A program made the translations under genes and the position numbers. A model generated the notes under the pieces. It saw only the letters and a list, made by a program, of their open reading frames with translations, made no database searches and was not told the origin of the DNA. Below, one piece after another: positions 49,218-59,423 of a stretch of DNA of 64,000 nucleotides (position 1 is its first letter; every line of letters begins with the position of its first letter). This DNA comes from Salvia splendens (taxonomy: Eukaryota; Streptophyta; Magnoliopsida; Lamiales; Lamiaceae), in contig NC_056040.1 in the NCBI RefSeq assembly GCF_004379255.2, positions 1,178,001 through 1,242,000 of the forward strand, given 5' to 3'.

Positions 49218-49618
49218 AGATGGTGAGGTCGGAGGGATCGATCGAGTCCACCGCCAGCCAATTAGTGCTAAAAAATTCCTTTAGTTTCATTTTTGGAGCC
49301 GTGGCTGACTCCACGACGTCGCTGAGCGAAGAATAAACAAGCCGTTTACCTAGTGGTTCACTGTGTGTGCGTGCGATGAGAAATTGAGAATAAAGAGAAC
49401 ATATTGTCTCGTAGCGTGTCCCGCCAATCACATTTGCAAAAAGTTAGAAAAAAAAAGCGAAAATAATATTTTAATTGACTAGACATATGTCTAAAAAAGT
49501 TTAATTTTTACTCCAGGTTCGTTAGCACAAAGGGAACAGTACACATTATCGACTTGTTATCTGGTCAAATACTTAATCCCAATAACTGAGGTTGCATGTG
49601 TCGCTAATCAAAGTAGTA

Positions 49619-49797
49619 CTCCCTCCGTCCCGGACTACTCGCACATTTCTTTTTCGGCACGGAGATTAAGGAATGAGTATATAGCAAAGTCAACAATTGC
49701 GGCTGTAGGTGATAATTTTTACTAAAAATGGAAAGAGTGCAAATAACTTGGGACGCCCAGAAAGGAAATAAGTGCAAGTAGTCCGGGACGGAGGGAG
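49619..49797. mobile_element. Stowaway MITE with perfect long inverted ends
   Basis: The ends ctccctccgtcccggactac and its exact reverse complement are flanked by TA (49617-49618 and 49798-49799). Tc1/mariner-type MITE of 179 bp, very little decayed. Confidence 0.95.
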
Positions 49798-50169
49798 TAT
49801 TATATACTTCGTTCTTGTCTTGGCAACCAATATCTACTACGGGACTAAGAGAATTCGCTCAATTAACACATTTTTTTTATTGACGAGTAATTGATGGGAA
49901 TACAATGGGACTGGTATCATGAGTTTCTTGGTAGTAGTAAGTATAAAAAATTTAGGATGTGGCCGCATTTCTTTTTATTTCTTCTATTTTTCTTGTATAT
50001 CATCTTACCACCTTATGTAGAAATTGTCGACAATACACAACATATAGCTAGATTGACAGAACCAATTAATTTGCATATTGGATTAGAAATTGAGAGAAAT
50101 CGCGGATATCTTATAAAGATGCCACATAACTGAAGCTATGCAAGAGAAAAGAAACTTAGCTTGGCTCAA

Positions 50170-50303
50170 AGCTATGCAAGAGAAGAAGAAACCTAGCTTG
50201 GCCCGAAGTCTTGAGTTGGATGAAACAAGAGGAAGAAGTTGAGAAGAAGAAACCTAGCTTGGCCCGAAGTCTGGAGTTGGATGAAACAAGAGGAAGAAGT
50301 TGG
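50170..50303. repeat. About 65-bp direct repeat
   Basis: The unit gaagaagaaacctagcttgg followed by cccgaagtct and gagttggatgaaacaagagg occurs twice in tandem (about 50180 and 50245). Part of a third, diverged copy precedes it. Confidence 0.8.
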
Positions 50304-50537
50304 GGATTACTATTATTTAGGAGTAGATAAGTCTAGTTAAATTAATTAAGGTTTAATTCTATCTCAATTATAGGTTAGTTAAAGTGTATCTCCTATGATT
50401 TAGGTTAGTTATAAGGAGACTTATTAGATGTCCTGTGAATATTTTATTCCTTAATTTATGTTGGAGATAGAATAGGAAGATTCACCTTAGTAGATAGAAT
50501 TAGGAGTTAACTTAGATTATTTATTTATTAGTAGCTA

Positions 50538-50786
50538 TCTCAAACCATTTACCCTAAATTTAAATCCATTTTTAGTATACGTTACACAAAAAAGTAGTTT
50601 TACTCCAACCATTTACACCAAATTTAAAATTTACACAATTTTTGAGTTTTTGTCTCAGAAATTTTTTGCAGTAACACCATATTTAGTGTTATTTCAAAAA
50701 AAAACACCAAAAATGGATTTGAGTTTGGTGTATGGTTGGAGAAAATTTCTACACCAAGAGTTATTTTTGGAGTATGATTGGATATG
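50538..50786 (-). mobile_element. Palindromic MITE, copy B (inverted relative to copy A)
   Basis: The reverse complement matches copy A along its length, including the outer segment catactccaaaaat and the arms around ccaaccatacaccaaactca. Copies A and B face each other about 1.3 kb apart. Confidence 0.75.
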
Positions 50787-50881
50787 AAATGCTTTACACG
50801 TACAACTCAACTATTGGGATTATGTATTTGATTAGGCAACCAATTAAGTTGATACTGTATACTTTAATTGTTATTATTATA

Positions 50882-51107
50882 CTCCCTCCGTCACATAGAA
50901 ATAGACCATGTTTCCTTTTTTGTCTGTTACATATAAATGGTCCATATCTATTTAGGATAACATTTTCTCCTCTTTTACTTTATTATTTATGTGCCCCACT
51001 ATTCACTACATAATTTCAACTATTTTTTCTTGTTCTGTCTTACTTTTACTAATTATATATTAAAACTGTGCTTATACCAAATGACCTATTTCTACTGGAC
51101 GGGGGAG
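50882..51107. mobile_element. Stowaway MITE adjoining the OMT2 TATA box
   Basis: Left end ctccctccgtcacatagaaa and right end tttctactggacgggggag, flanked by TA (50880-50881 and 51108-51109). The inner arms also pair (atagaccat against atgacctat). It ends 10 bp before the OMT2 TATA box. Confidence 0.88.
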
Positions 51108-51117
51108 TATTGATTTT

Positions 51118-51125
51118 TATATAAA
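51118..51125 (+). promoter_or_regulatory. TATA box of OMT copy 2
   Basis: TATATAAA lies 49 bp upstream of the ATG (51175), implying a short leader of about 20-25 nt. Confidence 0.7.
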
Positions 51126-51174
51126 GAAGCGTACGCCTCAAAAATACATCATCCTCAATTATCCAATCAATAAA

Positions 51175-52673
51175 ATGGATGCTAAAACAATCAAAGAGAA
51201 GGCTGAGGTAGAGATCTGGCAGTATGTATTCGGCTTCACACCAATGGCCGTAGTGAAGTGCGCAATCGAGCTCGAAATCGCCGACGCCGTCGAGAGCCAC
51301 GGCGGCGCCGTGTCTCTGCCCGACCTCGCCTCCGCCGTCGCCTGCTCGTCCTCCGCCCTCGGCCGCATCATGCGGTACTTGACCCACCGCGGCTTCTTCG
51401 AGCTCAACGAATCCACAAATCAATACTCCAACACCCCCCTCTCTCTCCTCCTTTTGAAAAACGGAGCGAAAAGCATCGCTCCGTTTCTGCTGATGGAGGC
51501 CAGCCCCGCGATGCTGGCCCCGTGGCACAGGCTGCGCACGCACGTGTCCTTGGATGGAGGTTCGGCTTTCAAGGCCGTGCACAGGGAGGATATCTGGGAG
51601 TTCGGGTCCCAGAATCTGGCCCAGAGCAAGATTTTCAACGATGGGATGGCGAGCCACGCTAGGCGGGCTGTGTCCGAGATCGTGGAGGGGTATGGCGAGG
51701 TGTTTGAAGGGATCGGTTCGTTGGTGGACGTTGGCGGAGGCGACGGCACGACCCTCCGTTGTATTGTGGAGGCGTGCCCGTGGATCCGTGGGATCAACTT
51801 CGATCTCCCCCACGTTGTCTCTGCGGCTAAACAGGGACAAGGTGTGGAGCATGTAGCTGGGGATATGTTCAAACATGTCCCTAGGGCTGATGCTGTTTTC
51901 ATCATGGTATATTAGCATATATATAATCTTAGTTTGTCTAATTTAAAAAAAAATCATTATTTTTTATTTTAAGAAGTTTTTATTTAAACATTTTTCTACC
52001 TGTACGGCTGTACATACTCTCTTCGAGTCTCCGTCAGTTAAGAATAACCACTTTTAAAATGACAGATTTTAATGCACAATTTAGAAAATAAAAGAGATAT
52101 ATATGTATCACCTTAGTAAGACAGAAAAATCTTTTCTTAATTAAAAAGTGCATAATTTTAGAAACTGACCAAATTAAAAAATAGTTGGTATTTTTAAAAG
52201 GTTGAAGGAATACTAATTTAGTTATTTTTAAATGAAAAGTCATTTTTATTGTGGGTCATTTTATTCGATTCCTATCCTTTGATTGCAAAAAAAATAGTTA
52301 ATTATCATTCTCTTATTTTATTCTCTTTCTAATCTTACTCTATTTATATTTACGTTTATCCTATCCGTACATGCAGTGGGTGCTGCATGACTGGAGCGAC
52401 GACGAGTGTGTGCAAATACTGACGAAATGCCGGGAAGCGGTTCCAAAGGAGACGGGGAAGGTGATAATCGCGGAGGCGGTGATCGTGGAGGGAGAAGAAG
52501 ACAAGTACAGCGACGTTAAGCTGGCGCTGGACATGGTGATGATGGCCCACACTGAGAAAGGGAAGGAGAGGACTGTTGAAGAGTGGGATTGTGTGATCAA
52601 AGGGGCTGGTTTCAGTAGCTACACTGTCAAACATATTGGCTCCATTTTCTCTATTATTGTGGCTTGTCCTTGA
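51175..52673 (+). CDS. Class II plant O-methyltransferase, copy 2 (phenolic/flavonoid type)
   Basis: Two exons, 51175-51906 and 52377-52673, GT-AG, 342 aa. An N-terminal dimerisation part (EIWQYVFGFTPMAVVKCAIE, SALGRIMRYLTHRGFFEL) precedes the Rossmann SAM-binding domain: LVDVGGGDGTT (near residue 185), DLPHVV, VAGDMF. Exon 2 starts WVLHDWSDDEC with the catalytic His248. KVIIAEAVIVE and GKERTVEEW carry the acidic partners, and the protein ends VACP. Enzymes of this family transfer methyl from SAM to hydroxyls of flavonoids, stilbenes, alkaloids or other phenolics in the cytosol. The substrate cannot be assigned from sequence by eye. All expected catalytic residues are present. Start chosen because MDAK is shared by all three copies. 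The 289-codon frame on the opposite strand is a composition shadow. Confidence 0.93.
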
Positions 52674-54561
52674 TTTCCTATTTGTTTTGTACAATAATGC
52701 ATTTTGAACTTCTATGCTTGGTTTATTGGTTTGTGTGAGGAGATGTATGAGATGATCAAATACAGTTTAAAATGCAATTTAGTTGGTATTGGGTTTGTTC
52801 TATAATTTTGTTATGATGGTGATTATATATCAATCATTTTAAGTGTTTATCGGCCTATAAATAATAGGTGTTAAAATTATTTGTAAAATGTTGATTTTTG
52901 TGATAAATAATTTGAGTATTTCTTTTCTTATTTTTCTTTTACATATAATTTGATAAGTCTTATCCACACAAGTTTAAAGTACAATGTTATCTTGGGAATA
53001 TATTAGGAAATTAAAGGTTGAATATAAGGAACCCATAGAAACGAGCCATCATCAAGTCTATAAGCGTAAGATTGTAATCACTTAGTACGCACGAGTAATT
53101 AAGATCTCACAAAGTGTAACTTCAAAATTACACCTTCATGTTGTAAAACATACATATAAGAGTGCTTTTCCCACTAATCAGTCTCCTAAATATTGGGACT
53201 AATTGATGGAGTAATAATTTGATATATTTACCGTTTAAAATGGCACTTAACAATTGAGTGTTCGCCCTATCTATTTAACTCAATTTGCATTTAATTTTTA
53301 ATATTATTATTTATTATTTTTGTTTTTAATTACAAAAATATTAAAATAATTTATATTAAACCCCACAAATTTTTAAAAAACAACTGCATTACTTAATTAA
53401 AAAAAACTACATCATACTTAACTAAAAAAACTAAATTACTAGATCACTAAAGAGAAAGTGAGTGAAAAGTGAATGAGTGTTTAGGGTATTTATATTGGTT
53501 TAATAAAGAATTAAAAAATAATAAAAAATTACAAAATCATCGAGATCGGGCTCGGGCACGTCTCTACAATGGGCGCCCGATCAGGCACCCGATGTATCGG
53601 GCACCTGCAACGCCCGAACTCGATCTCGGGCGATCGGGCGCCAGATCGGGCATCCATTGTGGATGCTTTTAGAAAGTTTTTGTTGAAAGCTGAAAACAAA
53701 GTACACTTCCAACCAAACGTTATTCAATTTTTGAATACCAAGAACCTTAATTAACTTGGCTTGGAGTTGTTTAATAGAGATTTTTTATACATAAAAAAGG
53801 TAAGAACCGCTACTATTGATATTATACTCTATTAGTATTATATTGAAAAAAATATAAATCCATTTTACGTGTGTTACTTATATATGTTACCACACTGACT
53901 AAAAATGATCTGGATAATATGATATGGTTAAAATGTAGAAAAGTTTTATCGACGAGTCATGCATGAAGTATATGTTACTTAGTATTGTGACTATTGTCTC
54001 GTCAAGCTTAATTTATTTAGTAAAACTCTACAAAGACAAAATGCCCTTTTCTTGCACTCCATAAATTAAGAAATAATTATTCAACTCGTCCGCTATTAAA
54101 TATGCCATTTTGAGGTATCCTTTAGAAGTGTTTCAATATAAGCAAGTTATTTTCTCATTTTATCAAAAACCAATTCATTTAGTTATCATATCTTATTTTA
54201 GTATTTTTTTTCAATTAATTCAGTAAACATTATTATCCTTAAATCTTAGTAGTATGTTATAAAGAATACTCATTTATTGTACTCAATCGATCCTCTGCCA
54301 GGTTGGCATTTGTATGGGCATATATGATCATCAACTTCGATGCCGTAGATCTGTGAAACATAAAAACCTTATCCCAATTTAGTACTCTTTTGTCCCATTG
54401 AAGATTTCAATGACCCACATTTTATTTTGATTTATCCCAGCCAAAATAACTCATTACTAAAAATGGAAGTACCATTCTCTCTGCCTTATATAACTCTATT
54501 TTGTGTAGTATGAAGTAGAGAGAGTAAAGTAAACCTCACATACGGTACAACCTCAATTATT
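52674..54561. other. Spacer between OMT copies 2 and 3
   Basis: OMT2 3' UTR, then AT-rich spacer. A TE-like unit with an AT-rich interior and a GC-rich end occupies about 53235-53670. Sequence near 54541-54561 (tacaacctcaattattgggg) matches the upstream region of the other OMT copies. Confidence 0.5.
53235..53670. mobile_element. Degenerate PIF/Harbinger-like non-autonomous element
   Basis: The right end (gatcgggcatccattgtggatgctttta) and a GC-rich terminal block at 53540-53660 with repeated cgggc motifs resemble the ends of the elements at 2475-3569 and 55078-56925, as does the interior of aaaaactac repeats. The left end (near cgtttaaaatggcacttaac) is unclear. Confidence 0.5.
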
Positions 54562-55075
54562 GGGGTTATGCATGTGATTACAATCAATTTTTAGTTTTGA
54601 ATATCAATTTTTTAATATTTGTTGTCTCGATAAGGGCGAAGGGTATAAATATAATACTTCAGTTAACGAGGGGTTATGCATGTGATTACAATCAATTTTT
54701 AGTTTTGAATATCAATTTTTTAATATTTGTTGTCTCGATAAGGGCGAATGGTATAAATATAAAACTTCGGTTAACGAGGGGTTATGCATGTGATTACAAT
54801 CAATTTTTAGTTTTGACTATCAATTTTTTAATATTTGTTGTCTCGATAAGGGCGAAGGGTATAAATATAATACTTCGGTTAACGAGGGGTTATGCATGTG
54901 ATTACAATCAATTTTTAGTTTTGAATATCAATTTTTTAATATTTGTTGTCTCGATAAGGGCGAAGGGTATAAATATAATATTTCGGTTAACGAGGGGTTA
55001 TGCATGTGATTACAATCAATTTTTAGTTTGGAATATCAATTTTTAATGTTTATTGTCTCGATAAGGGTGAAGGGT
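54562..55075. repeat. Five-unit 108-bp tandem array upstream of OMT copy 3
   Basis: Units start with ggggttatgcatgtgatt at 54562, 54670, 54778, 54886 and 54994, exactly 108 bp apart and nearly identical. Each runs through gttttgaatatcaatttttt, tgtctcgataagggcgaagg and cggttaacga. The fifth unit is cut by the Harbinger-like element at 55078. Its remainder resumes at 56929 (aatataatacttcggtaaac). Confidence 0.95.
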
Positions 55076-55077
55076 AA

Positions 55078-56925
55078 CCATCCGCAACGCTGTCTCTTAT
55101 CCGTCTCATCTCTTTACTATTTATGAGCTCCAGTGTACTTTTCATCCCATCTCTTAATTAAGAGACAACGCCTGCAACATTTAATCTCTTAACCGTCTCT
55201 TGACCATCTCTTCCCTTAACTATTCATTTAATTTCATTTTTATTTTTATTTCCAACAAATTCAATTAATAAAAACATACTTCATTAAATAAATTAAAATT
55301 ACAATTTAAAATCCTAAAAAACAAAAAAAAAACACATAATTAAAATCTAAAAAAATAAATAAAAAATACATAATTTAAAATACTAGAAATTAAAAATTAC
55401 ATATATAAAAACTACTCCGCCGGCGAATCATTTCCTAAAGGCGGTGGCGGTGCACTCAAGCTACCTGAAGGCGGAATACCAATTTATCTTGCCATATACT
55501 CAATTCCGGCAAGATGGGCTTGATATTGTGGAGGAATCATGCGGGAAGTGTCCGCCATCGTGGCGGTCAAGTACATGGACAATAGGGTGTTCGAGCCCGA
55601 GCCCGCCCGGCTTGATTTGCCTCGGCCCCTCCTCCCTCTAGCCGCCTTGGTCCCTCGCGGCCGACGGCGCCCACGGGAGGAGCCCCCTGCATCGGTGGTC
55701 GTGCCCTCAACCTCTTGTGAGGTGCTGACTGACCCGCCCTCACTAGACGAGTATTGGCCACCCGCCGTGTACTTCGTGCGCTTCGAGCTCGAGCCCTGGC
55801 TGGACTGGACACCGCTGGCCCACATTTCAACGTCTTTGACAACCTCCCAAACATCGACATGTTTGAATTCTTTGTCGTTGTCGTTAAAAAAGACTCGCAT
55901 AGCCGCTCTCATAATGTCGGCTCCACTGGCTCCGCTTTGGTATTGAGCCGCTTCATTCTTGTAGATGCCGCAAAAAATTTTTTTTAACATCTTTGTCGAA
56001 CCTGTCAAAATGACTGCGGAGCATCTTCATAGTGCGGCGGCGGGACCGAGTCGGTTTGTTCTCGTTGTAGGCGTCGGTGACCCTTTCCCAAAAACACTTG
56101 CGGGTTTGTTGATTCCCGACGATGGGATCATACGAGACGCTGACCCAAGCGTTGAACAGGGTCATTGTGTCCTGGCGGTTGTATGGATGACGACCTATAT
56201 CTTCTTCCTCCTCGGTCTCCTCCTCCTCTTCCTCTACGACGTCGAATGCGCGACCCCTGGAGCTTCCACCGCCTCGTCCTCCTTTCGGATTGGGTTCATC
56301 CGGAAAATCCTCCCTAATTTGGGATAATCCCTGCGAATACCTCAGGGCGGAGGGACGAGAGTATGCATCCACATCAAAATAGGGTGGTTAGTACGCCGCC
56401 GGTGTCGATGAGCCTTGGGTGCCCGGCGTCGACGAACCGAAACCGACAGCACCCAAGACATTGTACATGCCCCCCAGTCGCCGAACGCGTTCAAGTCATA
56501 TCCGTCGGAGCCGCCCTCGTTTCCGCCGCCGTATATTTTGAGATGAAAATTGGAGAGGAAAGATGGATGATTTGAGAAGAATAGATGTGAGTTTGTGTGT
56601 ATAATGAGGATGAAAGAGTAAAAAATAAAAAAAACATAAAAAATACCGTTGAAAACGGTGAAAAACGGTAACATTACCGTTTAATTTTTTTAATTAAAAT
56701 CAAATTAAAAAAAAATAATTTATTGCGTCAGCGTGACGAGCCACTCGCGGGCCAGTGAGTGGGCGTCACGCCTAGCACCAGCGCGCGCTAGCCGTCTCTC
56801 CGGGACGAGACACCTGCCGAGACGAGACCGAGACGTCTCCCTGCAACGCCGTCTCGCTGCCGTCTCCTCTCTCCGAGACGAGATAGAGACCGCAACAAGA
56901 CGCGTTGGTCTCGTTGCGGATGCTC
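55078..56925. mobile_element. PIF/Harbinger-like element with decayed ORF1 (1.85 kb)
   Basis: The ends are inverted: ccatccgcaacg on the left, and gagcatccgcaacg read from the right. TAA borders the right end (56926-56928) and probably the left (55075-55077). Interior: AT-rich left part, ORF1-derived coding remnant on the minus strand, GC-rich right end. No transposase (ORF2) is present. It is the longer relative of 2475-3569 and has inserted into the 108-bp array. Confidence 0.85.
55484..56372 (-). pseudogene. Harbinger ORF1-like (Myb/SANT-type) protein remnant
   Basis: Two overlapping minus-strand frames (56372-55953 and 56008-55484) encode the parts of one protein: an acidic linker (EEEEEETEEEE), a trihelix/SANT-like segment (LFNAWVSVSYDPIVGNQQ, FWERVTDAYNENKP), then ADIMRAAMRVFFNDN, KHVDVWEVVKDVEMW and a basic Gly/Arg-rich tail. 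The frames break at the A/T homopolymer around 55972-55985. Plant annotations often call such proteins NAM-associated or glutathione S-transferase T3-like; the established role is DNA binding in PIF/Harbinger transposition. An upstream start region (YDLNAFGDW, near 56470-56490) is in yet another frame. Confidence 0.8.
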
Positions 56926-57115
56926 TAAATATAATACTTCGGTAAACGACACATACGGTGCAACCTCAATTATTGGGGTTATGCACACTGCGTCTAAATC
57001 AATCATAATTTCATAAATATTTACCCTCCTCTTTTGCCATTACGATTGGTGGAACACCACGTGTCCGGACCATTACATTTTACTCACGAAAATTACTCAC
57101 AATAAAGATGTAGTA

Positions 57116-57455
57116 TTCCCTCCTCTCCCTCTACAGTACGGATATTTCCTTTTGACACGAAATTTATAAAAAAATATTTTAAATGAATTAAGTAAAAAGG
57201 AAAATAAAATAAATAGAAAAAAAGTTGATAGATGAATATAAAGTAAAGTATTGTTTGCTGAAAAAAGTAAATGACTCAAATATGACACAGCTAGAGGCAC
57301 AGGTAAAGTATCATTTATAAAAGTATAAATATTAATTATTTACGCTTTTCCCCACTTTTCTATTTTATTTTCTTTTTTAACTTAACACGCAAAATAACAC
57401 TGTATAAAATTCATGTTCAATTAAGAAACGATCATCTATGTTGAGACGAAGGGAG
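57116..57455. mobile_element. Decayed Stowaway-like MITE upstream of OMT copy 3
   Basis: Left end ttccctcctctccctctaca and right end gttgagacgaagggag are imperfect inverted ends. Its right end lies 15 bp before the OMT3 TATA box, the same relative position as in copies 1 and 2. Confidence 0.5.
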
Positions 57456-57470
57456 TGACGGGTAACATTT

Positions 57471-57476
57471 TATATT
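57471..57476 (+). promoter_or_regulatory. TATA box of OMT copy 3
   Basis: TATATT (in ttttatattgcc) lies 72 bp upstream of the ATG at 57543. It aligns with the TATA position of copy 1 (…atgccttg context shared). Confidence 0.55.
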
Positions 57477-57542
57477 GCCTTGGTATGTATGAGGAAGCAT
57501 CGCATAACCTCAAAAAATCAGCGCGCAAACTCAATCGATAAA

Positions 57543-59423
57543 ATGGATGCTAAATCAATCAAAGAAGAGAAGGCTGAGGTAGAAATCTGGCAATATATAT
57601 TCGGCTTCACTCCAATGGCCGTAGTGAAGTGCGCAATCGAGCTCGAAATCGCCGACGCCGTCGAGAGCCACGGCGGCGCCGTGTCTCTGCCCGACCTCGC
57701 CTCCGCCGTCGCCTGCTCGCCCTCCGCCCTCGGCCGCATCATGCGGTACTTGACCCACCGCGGCTTCTTCGAGCTCAAAGAATCCACAAATCAATACGCC
57801 AACACTCCTCTCTCTCTCCTACTTTTAAAAAGCGGAGTGAATACCATCGCTCCGCTTTTGGTGATGGAGGCCAGCCCCTGGATGCTGGCCCCGTGGCACG
57901 GTCTGTCCGCAAGCGCCTCCCGCAGCGGAGGTTCGGGATTCAAGGCCGCGCACGGGGAGGAAATCTGGGAGTTCGGGTCCCACAATCCGGCTGAGAGCAA
58001 GCTATTCAACGATGGGATGGCGTGCCACGCTAGGCGGGCGGTGTCTGAGATCGTGGAGCAGTATGGCGAGGTCTTTGAAGGGATCGATTGCTTGGTGGAT
58101 GTCGGCGGAGGGGACGGCACGACTCTCCATTGTATCGTGGAGGCATGCCCGTGGATCCGGGGGATCAACTACGATCTCCCCCACGTTGTCTCTGCGGCTC
58201 AGGTGAGACAAGGTGTGGAGCATGTCGCCGGGGACATGTTTGAATATGTCCCAAATGCTGATGCTGCTTTCATCAAGGTATATGCTTTATTCTGTCTCTT
58301 AAAAATATGAACAGTTGAAGATGCACTGAGTGTTAATGCATAATTTGTACTCCTTCTATTCCATAGTAGTTGAATTACTTCTTTTCGGCCTGAAGATTAA
58401 AAAATTGACATTAAATATACTCCTATTTAGTGAAGAGATAATAAAGGAGGAAAGTGAGAAAAGTAGAGAAAATCAAGTAAGAGAGAGAATAAAGCAAGAG
58501 AAAAAATGTTACTTTTTGCTAAATAAGGAAATGCATCTACTACGATGGAACGTCCTGAAAGAGAAAAATGACTCAATTACTGCGGAACGGAAGGAGTAGT
58601 AAATAAGAAAGATAAGAATGAAAATTGATTGAAGTATAATCCGTGGCCTATAAGTCCCACACTAGAAAATTCATAAATTTAAGAGATGAACTGAATGAGG
58701 AAATAGTTTATAATTTCACGGGGCAAAGGTGTATTCTATTTTTATAACTTTTGTTCTTATTTGAACATTTTGCTATATAAATGAGAGAGACTAAAATGAT
58801 TAAAAAAATGTCTAAAAACTATCTTGTCACTTAAATATTAAATTGATGTTGATAGTCATTTTTTTCTCTCTTAGGCAAAACTGAAAAAATAAGGACATGT
58901 TTTGATATTTTTCATTTTCCATATAAATGCGTCACTAATTAAGCGACCTAAAAGGTGCAAAACGCTTTCTTAGGGATTAATTTGAAATCCACTCCAAATA
59001 TATTGATTAGTAGATGTTTAAATGAAAACTCTGCTTTGTTGTGAGAACAAAGAAATTGTTTTTCAGGTGTTTTTAGTTTTTGCGATAAAAAGCAATTTTT
59101 ACGTTAACCCTATCCTATACACGCAGTGGGTACTGCATGACTGGAGTGACGATGAGTGCGTGCAGATACTGACAAAATGCCGGGAAGCGATTCCCAAGGA
59201 GACGGGGAAGGTGATAATCGCGGAGGCGGTGATCGTTGAGGGAGAAGAAGACAAGTACCGCGACGTTAAGCTGGCACTCGACGTGGCCATGTTGTCTCAC
59301 ACAGAAAAAGGGAAAGAGAGGACTATTGAAGAGTGGGATTTAGTGATCAAAGGAGCTGGTTTCAGTAGCTTCACTGTCCAACATATTGGCTCCATTATTT
59401 CTATTATTGAAGCCTATCCTTGA
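57543..59423 (+). CDS. Class II plant O-methyltransferase, copy 3 (phenolic/flavonoid type)
   Basis: Two exons, 57543-58277 and 59127-59423, GT-AG, 343 aa. Same architecture as copy 2: EIWQYIFGFTPMAVVKCAIE, RYLTHRGFFEL, SAM-binding LVDVGGGDGTT, DLPHVV, VAGDMF, catalytic His249 in WVLHDWSDDEC, GKERTIEEW and end EAYP. Differences from copy 2 cluster in the mid region (SGVNTIAPLLVMEASPWML and GLSASASRSGGSGF, where copy 2 has NGAKSIAPFLL and RTHVSLDGGSAF) and in exon 2 (LDVAMLSH against LDMVMMAH). Substrate preference may therefore differ. An in-frame ATG at 57489 would add 18 codons, but the corresponding leader in the other copies is not open in frame, so 57543 is preferred. The intron contains a Stowaway MITE. 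Confidence 0.93.
58350..58596. mobile_element. Stowaway MITE in the OMT copy 3 intron
   Basis: Left end ctccttctattccatagtag and right-end reverse complement ctccttccgttccgcagtaa, flanked by TA (58348-58349 and 58597-58598). 247 bp. Confidence 0.85.

Larger units (their letters stand above)
48421..51117. other. Spacer between OMT copies 1 and 2, MITE-rich
   Basis: Holds an unrecognised GC-richer stretch at 48520-48860 with short overlapping open frames, an inverted pair of related MITEs (48981-49217 and 50538-50786), a Stowaway (49619-49797), a direct repeat (50170-50303) and a Stowaway adjoining the OMT2 core promoter (50882-51107). The 80-codon frame at 49891-50133 has a hydrophobic centre but no recognised similarity. 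Confidence 0.6.

Noticed and set aside
51049..51918. 289-codon frame on the minus strand opposite OMT copy 2, with similar ones opposite copies 1 and 3
   Set aside because: GC-rich exon composition creates long antisense frames. The sense strand carries the conserved OMT motifs.
54597..55046. 149-codon open frame with four internal repeats
   Set aside because: The underlying DNA repeat is exactly 108 bp (36 codons), so any frame without a stop in one unit stays open through all units. No protein-like similarity.
54562..55075. CRISPR-like array
   Set aside because: Direct 108-bp tandem units without unique spacers, in a plant nuclear context.
57489..57542. Upstream in-frame ATG for OMT copy 3
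   Set aside because: The matching leader in copies 1 and 2 is not open in frame, and all copies share MDAK at the downstream ATG.
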